A stretch of 64,000 bases of DNA, from contig VDMD01000001.1 in the NCBI GenBank assembly GCA_007026445.1, positions 2,108,001-2,172,000 on the forward strand, written 5' to 3'. The position numbers and the translations under genes were made by a program. How positions within the stretch are numbered: the first letter of the stretch is position 1; each line of letters opens with the position of its first letter. This document shows positions 1 to 11,126 of this stretch, one piece after another. Origin of the DNA: Schizophyllum amplum. Lineage: Eukaryota > Basidiomycota > Agaricomycetes > Agaricales > Schizophyllaceae. The notes under the pieces were generated by a model. The model was not told the origin of the DNA. It saw nothing but the letters and a program-made list of their open reading frames with translations, and did not search any database.

Positions 1-76
1 CGAAAGACGCAATGTGGTGGACATATGATACAAGCATTCATTCGACTATACACTCACAAGCGGAGCAACGATAACA

Positions 77-1472
77 CTACTCGTCGTCAAACCCATTGTC
101 AAAAAGGTAATTCGCTGCTAATTCCTCGTTCTTGTCGCAAGCGAAGTAGGCTTCTATGACTTTTTGACGAGGGAAGCCCATGCCTTCCAGCTAAGACAGA
201 ATCAGAGACCGTTAATGCGGGCTGGGACGTGAACGTACTCTTTGAATAGCCTCCTGCTCCGCCTCAGTGACGTGCAATACGTGGGAACCGGGTGCCGGGT
301 TCATGTCATCGTCTGCGTCTTCGAAGTCGACATCAACACCCAATAACTGCATCAAGGCTTCCGGATTCTGGATGATAGCTTGCGCAATGGCGGGGTTGGA
401 GGAAGCGAGCTGCTGGACAAGTGGCTGTACAAGCGCCGGGTTCTGCTGAACTAGTTGGCGCAGCTGCTGGATCTGCGGGTTGTTCTGGAGTGCCCCGAGA
501 TCGAGCCCTGGCACCTCTGCGCCAGCACCCGCGCCCGCGCCGACGGCGGCACCGGCACCAGCGCCGGCCTGACTTTGCTGCTGTTGCTGCTGGGCGAGCT
601 GGAAGAGGTTCTGTGGTGCACCGGTAGCAGCTGCAGGAGCGGCCGGTGCAGCAGCGGGAGCGGCGGCGGCGCTACCAGATTGTTGTGCTGCCGCTGGTTG
701 AGGAGCGCGGGCTGGTCCCGCAGCTTCAGCCTCTAGATGTGCTGGAATGCCCTGCGTCATGATCAGCATCGAAGCGGCTTCGCCATAGAGAGTAACACAC
801 ATTCATCAAGTACTCCACCGCGCGATCGGGGTTGTTGAAGCTCGCCTTAAGCGCGCGCAAGACCTGGTCGCGGGGGAAGCCCATCTCGGTCATATTGTTG
901 ACTGTCTGCTGCAGTACGTCGCCCGTGACGAAGGAGCTCATGTCGCCAAACGCGGGGGCATTGGCGGAGGGCGTTGACGGAGTCGGCACAGGGACTATCA
1001 TAGAAACCGGCTGGGGGGTTACAGCAGGTGCGGGCGCGGCGGCTGGCTGAGCGGCGGGTGTAGCGGCAGCTGGAGCAGCAGGAGCGGGAGTGGGGGTAGG
1101 CTTAGGCTGTATAGAAAGTAAGTTCAAGGTTCTTGGGGGCGCTACAGGTACACGCACCTTGGAGACCATGAGCACAAGGAAATCCTTCTCTTTGATCCCG
1201 CAAGACTCGATGGTCTTGTCGTCGGGGAGGATCTTCCCTAGATGGCGGTGAGTGGTGCTCCAATTGTAGGTCAGGATTTTCATACCTGAGTAGATGACCT
1301 TCTGAGATGCGACAGGGTGGCCATGCGCGTCCGAGATCTTCTGCTTGAGCACGCCGACCGTGTCGGGGCCGTCAACATCGATCTACGCTGATATCAGGGA
1401 GATTCGGGATGAGTTAGACGTTTAAGTTACCTGGAATACTTTCTGCTGTGTTGTCTTTACAGTGACCTTCAT
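77..1472 (-). CDS. RAD23: RAD23 family ubiquitin-receptor / nucleotide-excision-repair protein
   Basis: Six exons (1472-1431, 1382-1286, 1237-1158, 1106-801, 751-239, 190-77) join to 384 codons (383 aa). The domain order is diagnostic: N-terminal ubiquitin-like domain (starts [14 protein letters not shown], contains [19 protein letters not shown]), a Pro/Ala-rich linker, UBA1 ([22 protein letters not shown]), an XPC/Rad4-binding STI1-like block ([20 protein letters not shown]) and C-terminal UBA2 ([20 protein letters not shown]) ending in an acidic DDE. Family knowledge: Rad23 binds Rad4/XPC for damage recognition and shuttles polyubiquitinated clients to the proteasome through the UBL. All introns are GT/AG and 45-53 bp. 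The UBL exon boundaries fall inside conserved blocks, and every join restores the family sequence, so the model is firm. The retained-intron reading [16 protein letters not shown] is intronic, not protein. Confidence 0.95.
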
Positions 1473-1963
1473 GGTGGTTGGGGAACAAGGAGCGGACAGC
1501 AGCACTAGCCCTGACGCGCGTCACATCAGCTGGCAATCACACGCAAACATCATGCTTGTCAATTTTGTGGCGCATCCATTATAAGTAATGCCTTCGCGCC
1601 TTTGGCAGTGGCTACGCCTGCTGCCGGATCATAATACATATCGTCAATGATCATGCCGTATCTACTATCTGACCAAAGGTGCAGCACTCCGCAAGAGGAA
1701 TCAACAGCCTATCTCACTTGATCAGCTCAAGCATACTAAGTAGGTGCGCGCACCGCATCTATCCACATCGACACCATCCCGGAACCTAGCGCTGTCCACG
1801 ATCTACAGCATCCATGTAAGGCGCCAACATCGGCGCGTAGCATCGCGTTCGGAAGCTACTGCATAGCTGTGGTTCATCGACAATTTTCTGGGATATTCTG
1901 CTCCGATGAGAACAGCGCATAAATAACCGTCAGCCTCATCATACGAATGAAGAACAACTAGAC
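1473..1963. other. Intergenic, RAD23 upstream side
   Basis: No gene recognised. It lies between the RAD23 start and the 3' end of the decayed carboxylesterase on the same strand, and presumably holds the RAD23 promoter. Confidence 0.5.
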
Positions 1964-2159
1964 TTACCTGCATACGTAGCATGAGTCGCGCGCCCGTGTG
2001 CATGATGCGTACATCGGGTCCTGTGTCGCAGTCCCGTCGAAGACCGTGTCCAACGGTCCCCAGATCGGCGTCAGCTCCTCAGCGAGCTTCATGGCATTGC
2101 GGTTCTTCGTGAGGATGAAGTTCGTTAATGCGGACGCGAACGCGGCATCGAAGTCGCTA

Positions 2160-3111
2160 TTAGTAACGGTCAAAGTGGGTTGAGGATTGGTTGAGGGAAC
2201 CGTTGAGGAAACGTTGAGCATCCGAAGGCTCCAACGCTTCCTCAATCGTTTCCTCAGCATTGCATCGACGTGTGCGGTCAAAGTGGGGAACACTGTTGCG
2301 CGCTCGGTTGGCTTGTATTTGACTCTTATGATACTAGTGTACGGCTGCATACTGTTATTCCTTTGCCCTCCCTTCACCAGGATGAACCCGCGTGCTAGAA
2401 TACTGTACCTACCTGTATGGAAGCAACCGTCACAGGTCACAGGCCCTCGGTTGCGTTGCCTAGGTCACAGGTCACAAGCCTCTCGGCCACCCGGAGACCT
2501 TCCAAAAGTGGTAATTTTTGGTCAAAAAAGGCCCAAAAATCAATTTTTGGCCGCCCGGCTGACGCCGGGCCGTCGGGCCGGGCCACTGGTTGCATCACTT
2601 TCCAAATGTCACACCTGGCGGCTGGTTGCCTCCATACAGGTAGGTACAGTAGCTCATCGGACTTGCATCGGACCGCTCTCCAGTGTCCACGTGAAGCTCG
2701 AGGACGACGGCAAATGCCGGTGCTGCCGCCACTTCACCTTCGGCAGTTTTTCTTGAATATTTGAATGTCTTCGTGGAGGCTGGTGATAATATGGCTTGAG
2801 TTCCACCGTGGCGTCGTGCTGCGTCGTGGTGTGAGCAGAGGATAACAGGTGCAGCCCTTGTCATGATTTCCGTGTTTGGACGCCACGCTATCTCGTGATT
2901 TACATGTATTTATACCAGTCCCATATACAGTAATCGAAGGCACTAGCGGAAGGCTCAGGCTCAAACGTTTGAGGATAAAAGGACCAGCTCTAGTAGCTGG
3001 TCCTTTTAAGACACCTGAGGAAACGGTTGAGGAAGTGTTTGAGCCTTCGATGCTCAACGTTTCCTCAACGGTTTCCTCAGCCGATCCTCAACCCACTTTG
3101 ACCGTTACTAA
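2160..3111. mobile_element. 952-bp TA-flanked MITE (Tc1/mariner-like) inside the esterase pseudogene
   Basis: The ends are inverted: TTAGTAACGGTCAAAGTGGG at the left, and its complement CCCACTTTGACCGTTACTAA at the right. The terminal repeats remain alignable for roughly 95 bp, including the GAGGAAACGTTGAGCATC stretch. A TA dinucleotide flanks each side (2158-2159 and 3112-3113). No transposase ORF is present, so it is non-autonomous. A strong hairpin (AGGACCAGCT...AGCTGGTCCT, about 2976-3006) lies just inside the right repeat. Removing the element rejoins the esterase blocks NNY and DFDAAF. Confidence 0.88.
2403..2649. mobile_element. 247-bp TA-flanked MITE nested in the 2160-3111 MITE
   Basis: Terminal inverted repeats of about 26 bp, CTGTACCTACCTGTATGG at the left and CCATACAGGTAGGTACAG at the right, with one mismatch further in. 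TA lies immediately outside each end (2401-2402, 2650-2651). The interior is GC-rich, with repeated CAGGTCACAGG-like words and no ORF. Confidence 0.75.
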
Positions 3112-4112
3112 TAATTGTTGCAGGACCTGGGCACGACGTTGGCTGTGTTGGGAAGGTAGTGGGAAGGATCGAATCCGTCGGAAGGCGGGTCGATGGCGAG
3201 CTGGAGCGGCCTGCAGTGATATAAATTCAGTGTACTGAATGCACTCAGGTTCAGAGTTTTGCATCAACAGAAGGGGCAACAGACCTACGACGCCCCACCT
3301 TCATGACACCTGCGGCCTCCATACCCGCGACGGCCAAAAAAAACCCCGTACATCCAGAGAGCCGATAATCGTACTGGACGACGACCACGACAAGGTCACC
3401 GCTAGCGCGTTGGATGAGACACGTGCTGTCGTAGATGACGAGTCCCCTGGAGCCAAAGGCGCATTCCGTAGCAGCACCGCCATATATACATACAAGCACG
3501 GGCTTGAAATCGTTTATTCGCGCGTCGGACTCGAGATCGCTGGTCGTGTATACGCTGTGACGATGGGCAGGCGCATGATCTCGGCGAAACCATGAAAGCT
3601 TACTGGTGGAAGAGGCAATACTCGTCGTCAGTCGCCGGAGTCAAGAAGTATGGAAGACAGACAAGAGACAGAGACCCTGCAGTGCGCACGCACTTGCGGT
3701 GTTTAGCCCCACGTGAGGGGTGCGCCGGCGTCCTTGAGTCAACTTCAATGAGTGAGGCGGCATCTTCCGTTGTCTTGGTTACCACGGCCATGAAAACGGG
3801 GGCAGCAAGCGCTTGACCTCGTGCTCCTTGTACGCACCTAGACGGTTGGCTAGTTGCCTGCTGCACTCCATCCGCTTGCAAAGTAGGCGCGCCAGCGCAG
3901 ATCGTCCGTAGGCGGCGCGGCATAGCGCACCGCACATGACACCGAGGGATTGCGTGACGTCGGCCGCATCGTTGAACGCACCCTCGGACGCTGTAGGAAC
4001 GATAGCGCTCAGTCCGCCCTCGCATGTGGCCTAATCGAGGTCAACGGAGGGGTTGGCGCCCGCACTGAAGGTGAAGACGGCGAGGAGAAGGATGAGCCTA
4101 CTAGTAGAGCTA

Positions 4113-5091
4113 AGAAAGGATCGCATTGGCGCTGCAGAAGCGAACTGGTGAGTCGTGGGCCTCTGTGCACTTACTTACATACGAGAGGATAATGGCTAGC
4201 TTGCTTGCTGCTAACTGCATAAGTATCGAGTGACAAGAGCGCTGAGCGCTCAGAGGTTCCTGAAACGTCGAACCGTTGCATAGTGTCGGCCACGGAGCTA
4301 GCTCTTTACAGAGCATGATATCCTGCAATATTGTTTGCGTGGTCCAGAAGCGGCAAAAGCAGGCGTGTGATCACGCTGACGTTGCTCGATCATACGAAGT
4401 AGGACACAACAAAGAGTTGACCCAATGGAGTAACCGACGGCACTGTCAACGCCAAGCAGAACCAAACAAATATCAATCATCCTAAGTACGTGCGCCTGAT
4501 AGCCTATGCCCTCCAGCGCCTCGTCCATCCGCCAGCGCTGCTTATTCGTCGCATCGTGGATGCACCTACGTAACAAAAGCAAGTTCATCAACCCGTTGAA
4601 CGACCGCTGAATTACCTACCACCAACCACATCCGCGCTTCCGAGAAGATGTGACTCAGCGCCGTCCGTTTGGTCAGCAATGCCCCTGGGTTCCCTCAGAA
4701 AGGCTCAGATCTTCATGCGAGGCGCAAATATCGAATGGAAGTGCCCCTATGCTGCTCGCTTACTATTAGGTATCGGCAAGAATGCTAGCTGGTCCTGTTG
4801 CTCTTGCGACTACTACTAGTCGAGCAACGTCTCTGTTCGCCCTACTCAGGAGGGTGCAGTTCTAGATCGGCTTTCACTTCTATTTTGTCGCATCGGGCTG
4901 TGCCACACAGTAGGTCCGTCTTTCTCGATCCTGTTGTGGGTTCAACCGCTGAATAAAGCATCTCACTATGTGCTTACACACATGGCTCGTTCCAATATCT
5001 CTTCTCCCGTACTTATACAGGCGTACAAAGACTACTATTGACACTCTCACACCCTCGCTCACTTCCTCCCACCACTCCTCCTACCATCGCC
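4113..5091. other. Intergenic between the esterase pseudogene and the esterase gene
   Basis: No coding region or recognisable repeat seen. The two esterase copies diverge from here, so the promoter of the functional copy should be within the last few hundred bases before 5092. Confidence 0.45.
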
Positions 5092-7286
5092 ATGCTTCCT
5101 AATCTCAAGTCCCAGCTAGCATACCTGCTCCCCGTCTTTCAACCCATCATCGACATCTCCGCGACCGCCAGACCCTCCGTCACCCTCGGTTACGCCACCT
5201 ACGAAGGCACCTTTGACGACGCGAGCAACATCACCCAATTTCTCGGCGTGCGCTACGCTGCGCCGCCCACCAACGACCTCCGCTGGCGGCCTCCGCAGCC
5301 GCCGCTGCAAGTTGAGGGCGTACAACAGGCAACAGCGCAGCCGCCCATGTGCATTCAAGGAGGTCGTGGTCAAGCGCCGTTCGCCCCCGCCTTCACCACC
5401 GGATTGAAGACGACGGACAACGCCACGCTGCTAAAGTGAGGAGAACCTGATCATCGTGCGCATACCTCTCTGACTGAACCCACTGTTAGCGCGTGCACCC
5501 TGCAGGGCCTCTGCCCGCCAGAGGAGTCGGCCCCGATAACAGCGGACGAAGACTGCCTCTTCCTCAAGTAAGCCTGCTCAGTACTTTTTGTCAGCTCTTT
5601 GACTCCGGCTTACGAATACCCCAGCGTGTACACCCCAGGGGACGTTGGAGTGAATTCGCGCGCGCCCAAGCCCGTGCTGGTCTGGATTCACGGCGGCGGC
5701 TACATCTCCGGTAGCGCCACTGGGTTCACAGGCAGCGACGTCTACGACGGCAAGTACCCTGTCCGGCGTTCCCAGGGTGGCCTTGTGGTCGTCATACAAT
5801 ATCGCGTCGGCGCCTATGGATTCCTCGCTGGGAAGGACGTGCACGCAGCAGGCGCGGCGAATGCTGGACTTTGTGAGTAGCCATTTTCCTGCACTTCTCC
5901 GGCGCCTTGCTCACGCGTGCTACCCGATTGCAGTAGATCAGCAGTTTGCGTTGCAGTGGGTGCAGAAACACGTAGGTTTACTTGGTATCCTTGCACGCAG
6001 GAGTCCTTACCGAGATCGACCAGATCCATAAATTCGGCGGCAACCCCTCGGACGTGACTATTTGGGGTGAGTCCGCGGGTGCGGGGTCTGTATATCAGCA
6101 CATCCTCGCAAACGGCGGGAAGACGACCCCACCACTATTCAACACGGCGATCGTTAGCTCGAACTGGCTGCCGCCACAAAGCGATGTAGAGGCCCCCATA
6201 CCCGAGGTGTGTCTCTCACAGTATCTCGACGGTCAAGCTCATGCCCGCGCAGGCCATATATGACGAGCTCGTCAAGCAGACTGGGTGGGTAGCAGCAACG
6301 CATTGTCGTTCCTGTTCCGTCGCTGACTTCTGCCTTGACTCACTCCTGCAGGTGCGCTTCCTCGCAAGACTCGCTCGCCTGCCTACGCGCAGTTGATTCT
6401 GCCGTCCTCCGGCGCGTCAACGCGGATATGAGCGTCTCTTGCTTTTCGGGCACCTACCTCTTCGTTCCAGTCGTCGATCACGCCTTCATCCAGGAAGCAC
6501 CCTCGCACGCACTCGCGCAGCGTAGAGTCAACGGCGTACGTCTCACCTACATCAAAACAACGTGCTGATCTTCATTTCCTCTGGTGGCAGGCACACGTCC
6601 TCTCGGTGACGAACGCTAACGAGGGAGAGATGTTTGTGAACACGAGCGCGGGCGACGCCTTCGACACGCCGTTTTGGCTGCACAATGTCTTCCCCAGTAG
6701 GATCACAGACGACGAGGTTCAGCAGGCTATTGGGCTGTACTCGGACCTCGCCCCAGTCGATCAGGCCATCACTATGCTAGCCGACAGCGTCTTCGTCTGC
6801 CCTTCATATAGGCTAATGCGTGCGATTGATAAGCCGTTCAAGGTGAGGCTTCATCGCGCATATTCGTGTACACAGGCTAACGCTCCGCCCTAGGCGGAAT
6901 TCGCCATCGACCCGGCTCTCCACGGGTATGACCTACCGTATTACTTTCCCGATGTCAGTACGCTCTTCGCCAAATCGTACAACAACAGCGCGTTCGACGG
7001 TGCATTCGCTTCTGCGTTCACGAACTTTGCACTTGCGAAGGACCCGAATGTGAAGCTGGTGCGGGATCTGACGCCGACATGGGTGCCGTGGACTGAGGAC
7101 GCGCCGGTGGAGATGTTGTTCAACAGGACGGAGGCGATGGAGCCTGATGTGCACGCAGTGAAGACGAACGGGCGGCTCATGGAGCGATGCAGGTACGTTT
7201 GATTCTTCCGGCGCTGGTCGCGTGGATGAGGCTGATGGCGGCCCATCAGCTTTTGGGATAGCATTGCGTCTTCGCTGGGACAGTAG
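5092..7286 (+). CDS. Type-B carboxylesterase / lipase (alpha/beta hydrolase)
   Basis: Ten exons (5092-5435, 5490-5567, 5625-5872, 5934-5971, 6024-6206, 6253-6284, 6352-6535, 6591-6842, 6894-7192, 7250-7286) sum to 1695 nt, 564 aa, all GT/AG. Hallmarks in order: FLGVRYA and RW near the N terminus, EDCLFLN, the oxyanion-hole WIHGGGY, the nucleophile elbow GESAGAGS (about 6066-6090), NEGEMF supplying the acidic residue, and LHGYDLPYYF, which carries the expected catalytic His. The start at 5092 gives a hydrophobic leader (LAYLLPVFQPII) that may be a secretion signal. An in-frame ATG at 5038 exists but adds a Pro-rich stretch and is less likely. Family members hydrolyse carboxylic esters; the substrate cannot be told. 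The gene is intact, unlike its inverted paralog upstream. Confidence 0.9.
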
Positions 7287-7539
7287 AATACAATTTATTT
7301 ATACCGAGGCACCTCACAATTGGTCGTTGTAATCTCATGCCTACATTGTCATAAGGACCACGACGAGGCCGTCGTAGAACTCCGGAGTCTTAAGAGAGCG
7401 ACTCGTGTAAGTACTTGTAATGCAAGACATGGGCGCTTGTAGCTGCCTAATTGGGCTTGTGGGTGCGGTGTGATGAGATCATGGGTGCCGACGCAGGGGA
7501 GGTTGCGGCGAGTGGCGACCTTGGTTGGCGGCAGACGCG

Positions 7540-9624
7540 ATGGAGCAGGAAGGCGGGGACGAATACATCAGGCGCAAAGCTGCGTTCATCCGCACACACG
7601 ACAAACGTCTCGCACAGTCGCCCTTCTTTCGCCGCCCCCGACGCCGCACACAGCATGCCCCCTCCTCGTCGCTCTCCGCGATCAACCCCCTCGCCTGGTT
7701 CGCTGCCCCCGACCCCGCCGCCCCACCACCCCTCGTCTTTGACATCGACACCCACCACCTCTTCTATCTCCTCATGCGCATGGAGGCCCTCGGCATCGAC
7801 GTCGGCAACCTCGATGTCGCCGTCGACAACCCCTCGCGCCCCATGAGCTACATCAACTTCTTCAATGGCGCCGACAAGTCAGACACGCTCTCCCTCGCCT
7901 CCTTCCGCTCATCCCTCTCCACCATGTCCGGCCTATCCCTCGGCCCCGGCTGGTGGGGCCGCCCCGAGCCGCCCACCATCGACGCCGAGCTCAAGTTCAT
8001 CTACAGCTGCTTCACCAAGCTCCCTGCCCTCTCCGTCACTGCTCCAAGCCGCAAGGTCATAACCGAGTTGGCCAACGAAGCCCCAAACACAAATGCTATA
8101 CCCCTCGATGCGTTCAAGAACTTGTACGCGCTCGAGTGCACGGATGTCGACCCGCGCGCGCTGCTGGGCTGGGACAGGCTCGCCGAGAGCCTCAGGAGTC
8201 TCAAGATCAAGAAGAGCGGGCTGGAGGATGCGTCGGATATCTTTATCGGCGCGGTCGTGGATGACCAGGCGCGGAGGGAGGGCAGCGTCAGTCGCAAGCG
8301 GCATCGACGGATATCCCGCGGGCCCTCGCGGCAGCCGTCATTTGCCACCAGGCTTCCCGAATCGGTGCCAGAGGCGGTAGAGGAAGAGGGGGAGGATGTA
8401 CCGCTGTCTACATCCCCGGAACCCGTCCTCTCGTCGCTCAAATGGGCGTTCCTCAAACACCTCTGCCTGGCGGAGAACGCCCTCACCTTCTTCCCCGCCG
8501 ACTCTCTACCGCATCTGACCGCCCTCACACATCTGGATCTTTCGTCTAATCTCCTTGTTTCTATACCCACCGGCCTGGGCGCGCTATACAACCTCGTTTC
8601 CCTCAATCTCTCGGATAACATGGTCGACTCTGTCCTGCACATATACCAGAACCTGGGACAGGTGTTGTATCTCAACCTCTCCCGCAATCGGCTGGAGTCT
8701 CTCTGCGGCCTCGAGCGGTTACCAGCTTTGGAGCGCTTGGACCTGCGGGAGAACCTCATCGAGGAGAGCGCAGAGGTGGGCAGGCTAGTGACGTTGCCCA
8801 ACATTCAGGACGTTGCCATCGAGGGCAATCTGTTCACGGAGTACGAGGAGAACTACCGGGTGGCGTGCTTTGACTGCTTCTGGAAGGAGGGCAAGACGAT
8901 CACGCTGGACGGAACGCCGCCCTCGTTCTACGAGCGGCGGAGTCTGTCGACGTCGCCAGCGAAACAGATGACTTCTGCACGACCGCCGTCGATGGCGGCG
9001 TCGCCGCCCGTGGTGGCGGTGGCGTCTCCGCCGATGGACGCTGCCCCGTCGCCGCCGACGTCCGTACAGCAGCAGTCGCCGTCGCTGCAGGCGGTGGCCG
9101 GCCGGGCGCGGAAGAAGCGCGCGAAGCGGATTGTGCAGCTGGACGGGGAGAATGGCAGCGACGTGGACAGCGCCCGCGAGCAGTCGCAGGCGCGAAACAA
9201 GTCGGACGCTTCCGAGGTGGCCGGCGATGCTGAACGCACGGACGGGCCAAGTACACGGAAACAGGTCAAGGTGCCTAGGCCGTCGCCGCCATCGCCACCG
9301 ACAGCGCCGCAGCGGACACGGCACTCGCGACATCAGACGGAGGTGGTGGGGAGTTGGGCGGACGAGGAGGGTTCGGCACCGACGAAATTCGTGGAGTCGA
9401 GGAGGAAAGGAGGGTCACAGACGCTGTCTGGGCGGGCTGCGGCGCGGCGGTCGCGGGTGAGCGCGTCGGTGTTTGAGCCGCCGAGGCGGGAGGACAGCGG
9501 GGAGCGTGGGGAGGAGGGCGAGGATTTCGACGGGGAGGCGTACCGGCGGAAGATCGAGGCGCTGAAGAAGGATATGGGCGACGGGTGGCTGAAGGCGTTT
9601 AGCCAGAGTCAGGCAGTTTCATAG
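7540..9624 (+). CDS. Leucine-rich-repeat protein with disordered basic C-terminal half
   Basis: A single open exon of 694 aa from the first ATG (7540); the upstream in-frame TTG is not a plausible start. Residues about 300-430 form SDS22-type leucine-rich repeats (LTHLDLSSNLLVSIPTGL, LVSLNLSDNMVDS, VLYLNLSRNRLESL, LERLDLRENLIEE), followed by a cap-like segment ending CFDCFWKEGKTITLDG. The N-terminal 280 residues are of unknown fold (DIDTHHLFYLLMRMEALGID). Residues about 450-694 are low complexity, rich in Pro, Ser and Arg, with RARKKRAKR resembling a nuclear signal. The layout recalls LKB1-interacting/nischarin-like LRR proteins, but I cannot assign a function. Confidence 0.82.
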   Translation: MEQEGGDEYIRRKAAFIRTHDKRLAQSPFFRRPRRRTQHAPSSSLSAINPLAWFAAPDPAAPPPLVFDIDTHHLFYLLMRMEALGIDVGNLDVAVDNPSRPMSYINFFNGADKSDTLSLASFRSSLSTMSGLSLGPGWWGRPEPPTIDAELKFIYSCFTKLPALSVTAPSRKVITELANEAPNTNAIPLDAFKNLYALECTDVDPRALLGWDRLAESLRSLKIKKSGLEDASDIFIGAVVDDQARREGSVSRKRHRRISRGPSRQPSFATRLPESVPEAVEEEGEDVPLSTSPEPVLSSLKWAFLKHLCLAENALTFFPADSLPHLTALTHLDLSSNLLVSIPTGLGALYNLVSLNLSDNMVDSVLHIYQNLGQVLYLNLSRNRLESLCGLERLPALERLDLRENLIEESAEVGRLVTLPNIQDVAIEGNLFTEYEENYRVACFDCFWKEGKTITLDGTPPSFYERRSLSTSPAKQMTSARPPSMAASPPVVAVASPPMDAAPSPPTSVQQQSPSLQAVAGRARKKRAKRIVQLDGENGSDVDSAREQSQARNKSDASEVAGDAERTDGPSTRKQVKVPRPSPPSPPTAPQRTRHSRHQTEVVGSWADEEGSAPTKFVESRRKGGSQTLSGRAAARRSRVSASVFEPPRREDSGERGEEGEDFDGEAYRRKIEALKKDMGDGWLKAFSQSQAVS

Positions 9625-9798
9625 ATACCTTTACGAGTGTTGAACTTGCGTTGTGACCGAAGGCGTCACGCGTTGTTGATGGATGAAATTGTTTGTGTCC
9701 GAGTTTGAGTCGTGCTCTCTTCCCTCTCTCGCTGCCCCGCGGTTGTCCGCCGTCCCGTCGCTCTTTTACCCGATTTACCACCAAACAAACCAGCAGCA

Positions 9799-11126
<1,328 letters not shown>

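Larger units (their letters stand above)
1964..4112 (-). pseudogene. Decayed type-B carboxylesterase, paralog of the 5092-7286 gene
   Basis: Read on the minus strand, blocks match the intact neighbour in order. There is a signal-like LILLLAVFTFSAGA and ANPSVDLD followed by a stop (about 4040), then EGAFNDAADVTQSLGV. A frameshift follows, then GVQQATSQPSRCVQGARGQ (about 3850). Next come KPVLVCIYGGAATE and GDLVVVVVQYDYRLSGCTGFF (about 3500-3300), then LAIDPPSDGFDPSHYLPN (about 3200-3140) and FDAAFASALTNFILTKNRNA (about 2150). The segment with the GESAG nucleophile elbow is missing between about 3250 and 3210, and the last block is frameshifted again near 2010. A 952-bp MITE (2160-3111) splits the 3' part. 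With a stop, at least two frameshifts, a deletion and an insertion it cannot make an active hydrolase. It sits as an inverted neighbour of the functional copy, consistent with an old duplication. Confidence 0.88.

Noticed and set aside
9131..9460. Overlapping ORFs on both strands of the LRR gene
   Set aside because: Shadows of the GC-rich C-terminal half; no family similarity.
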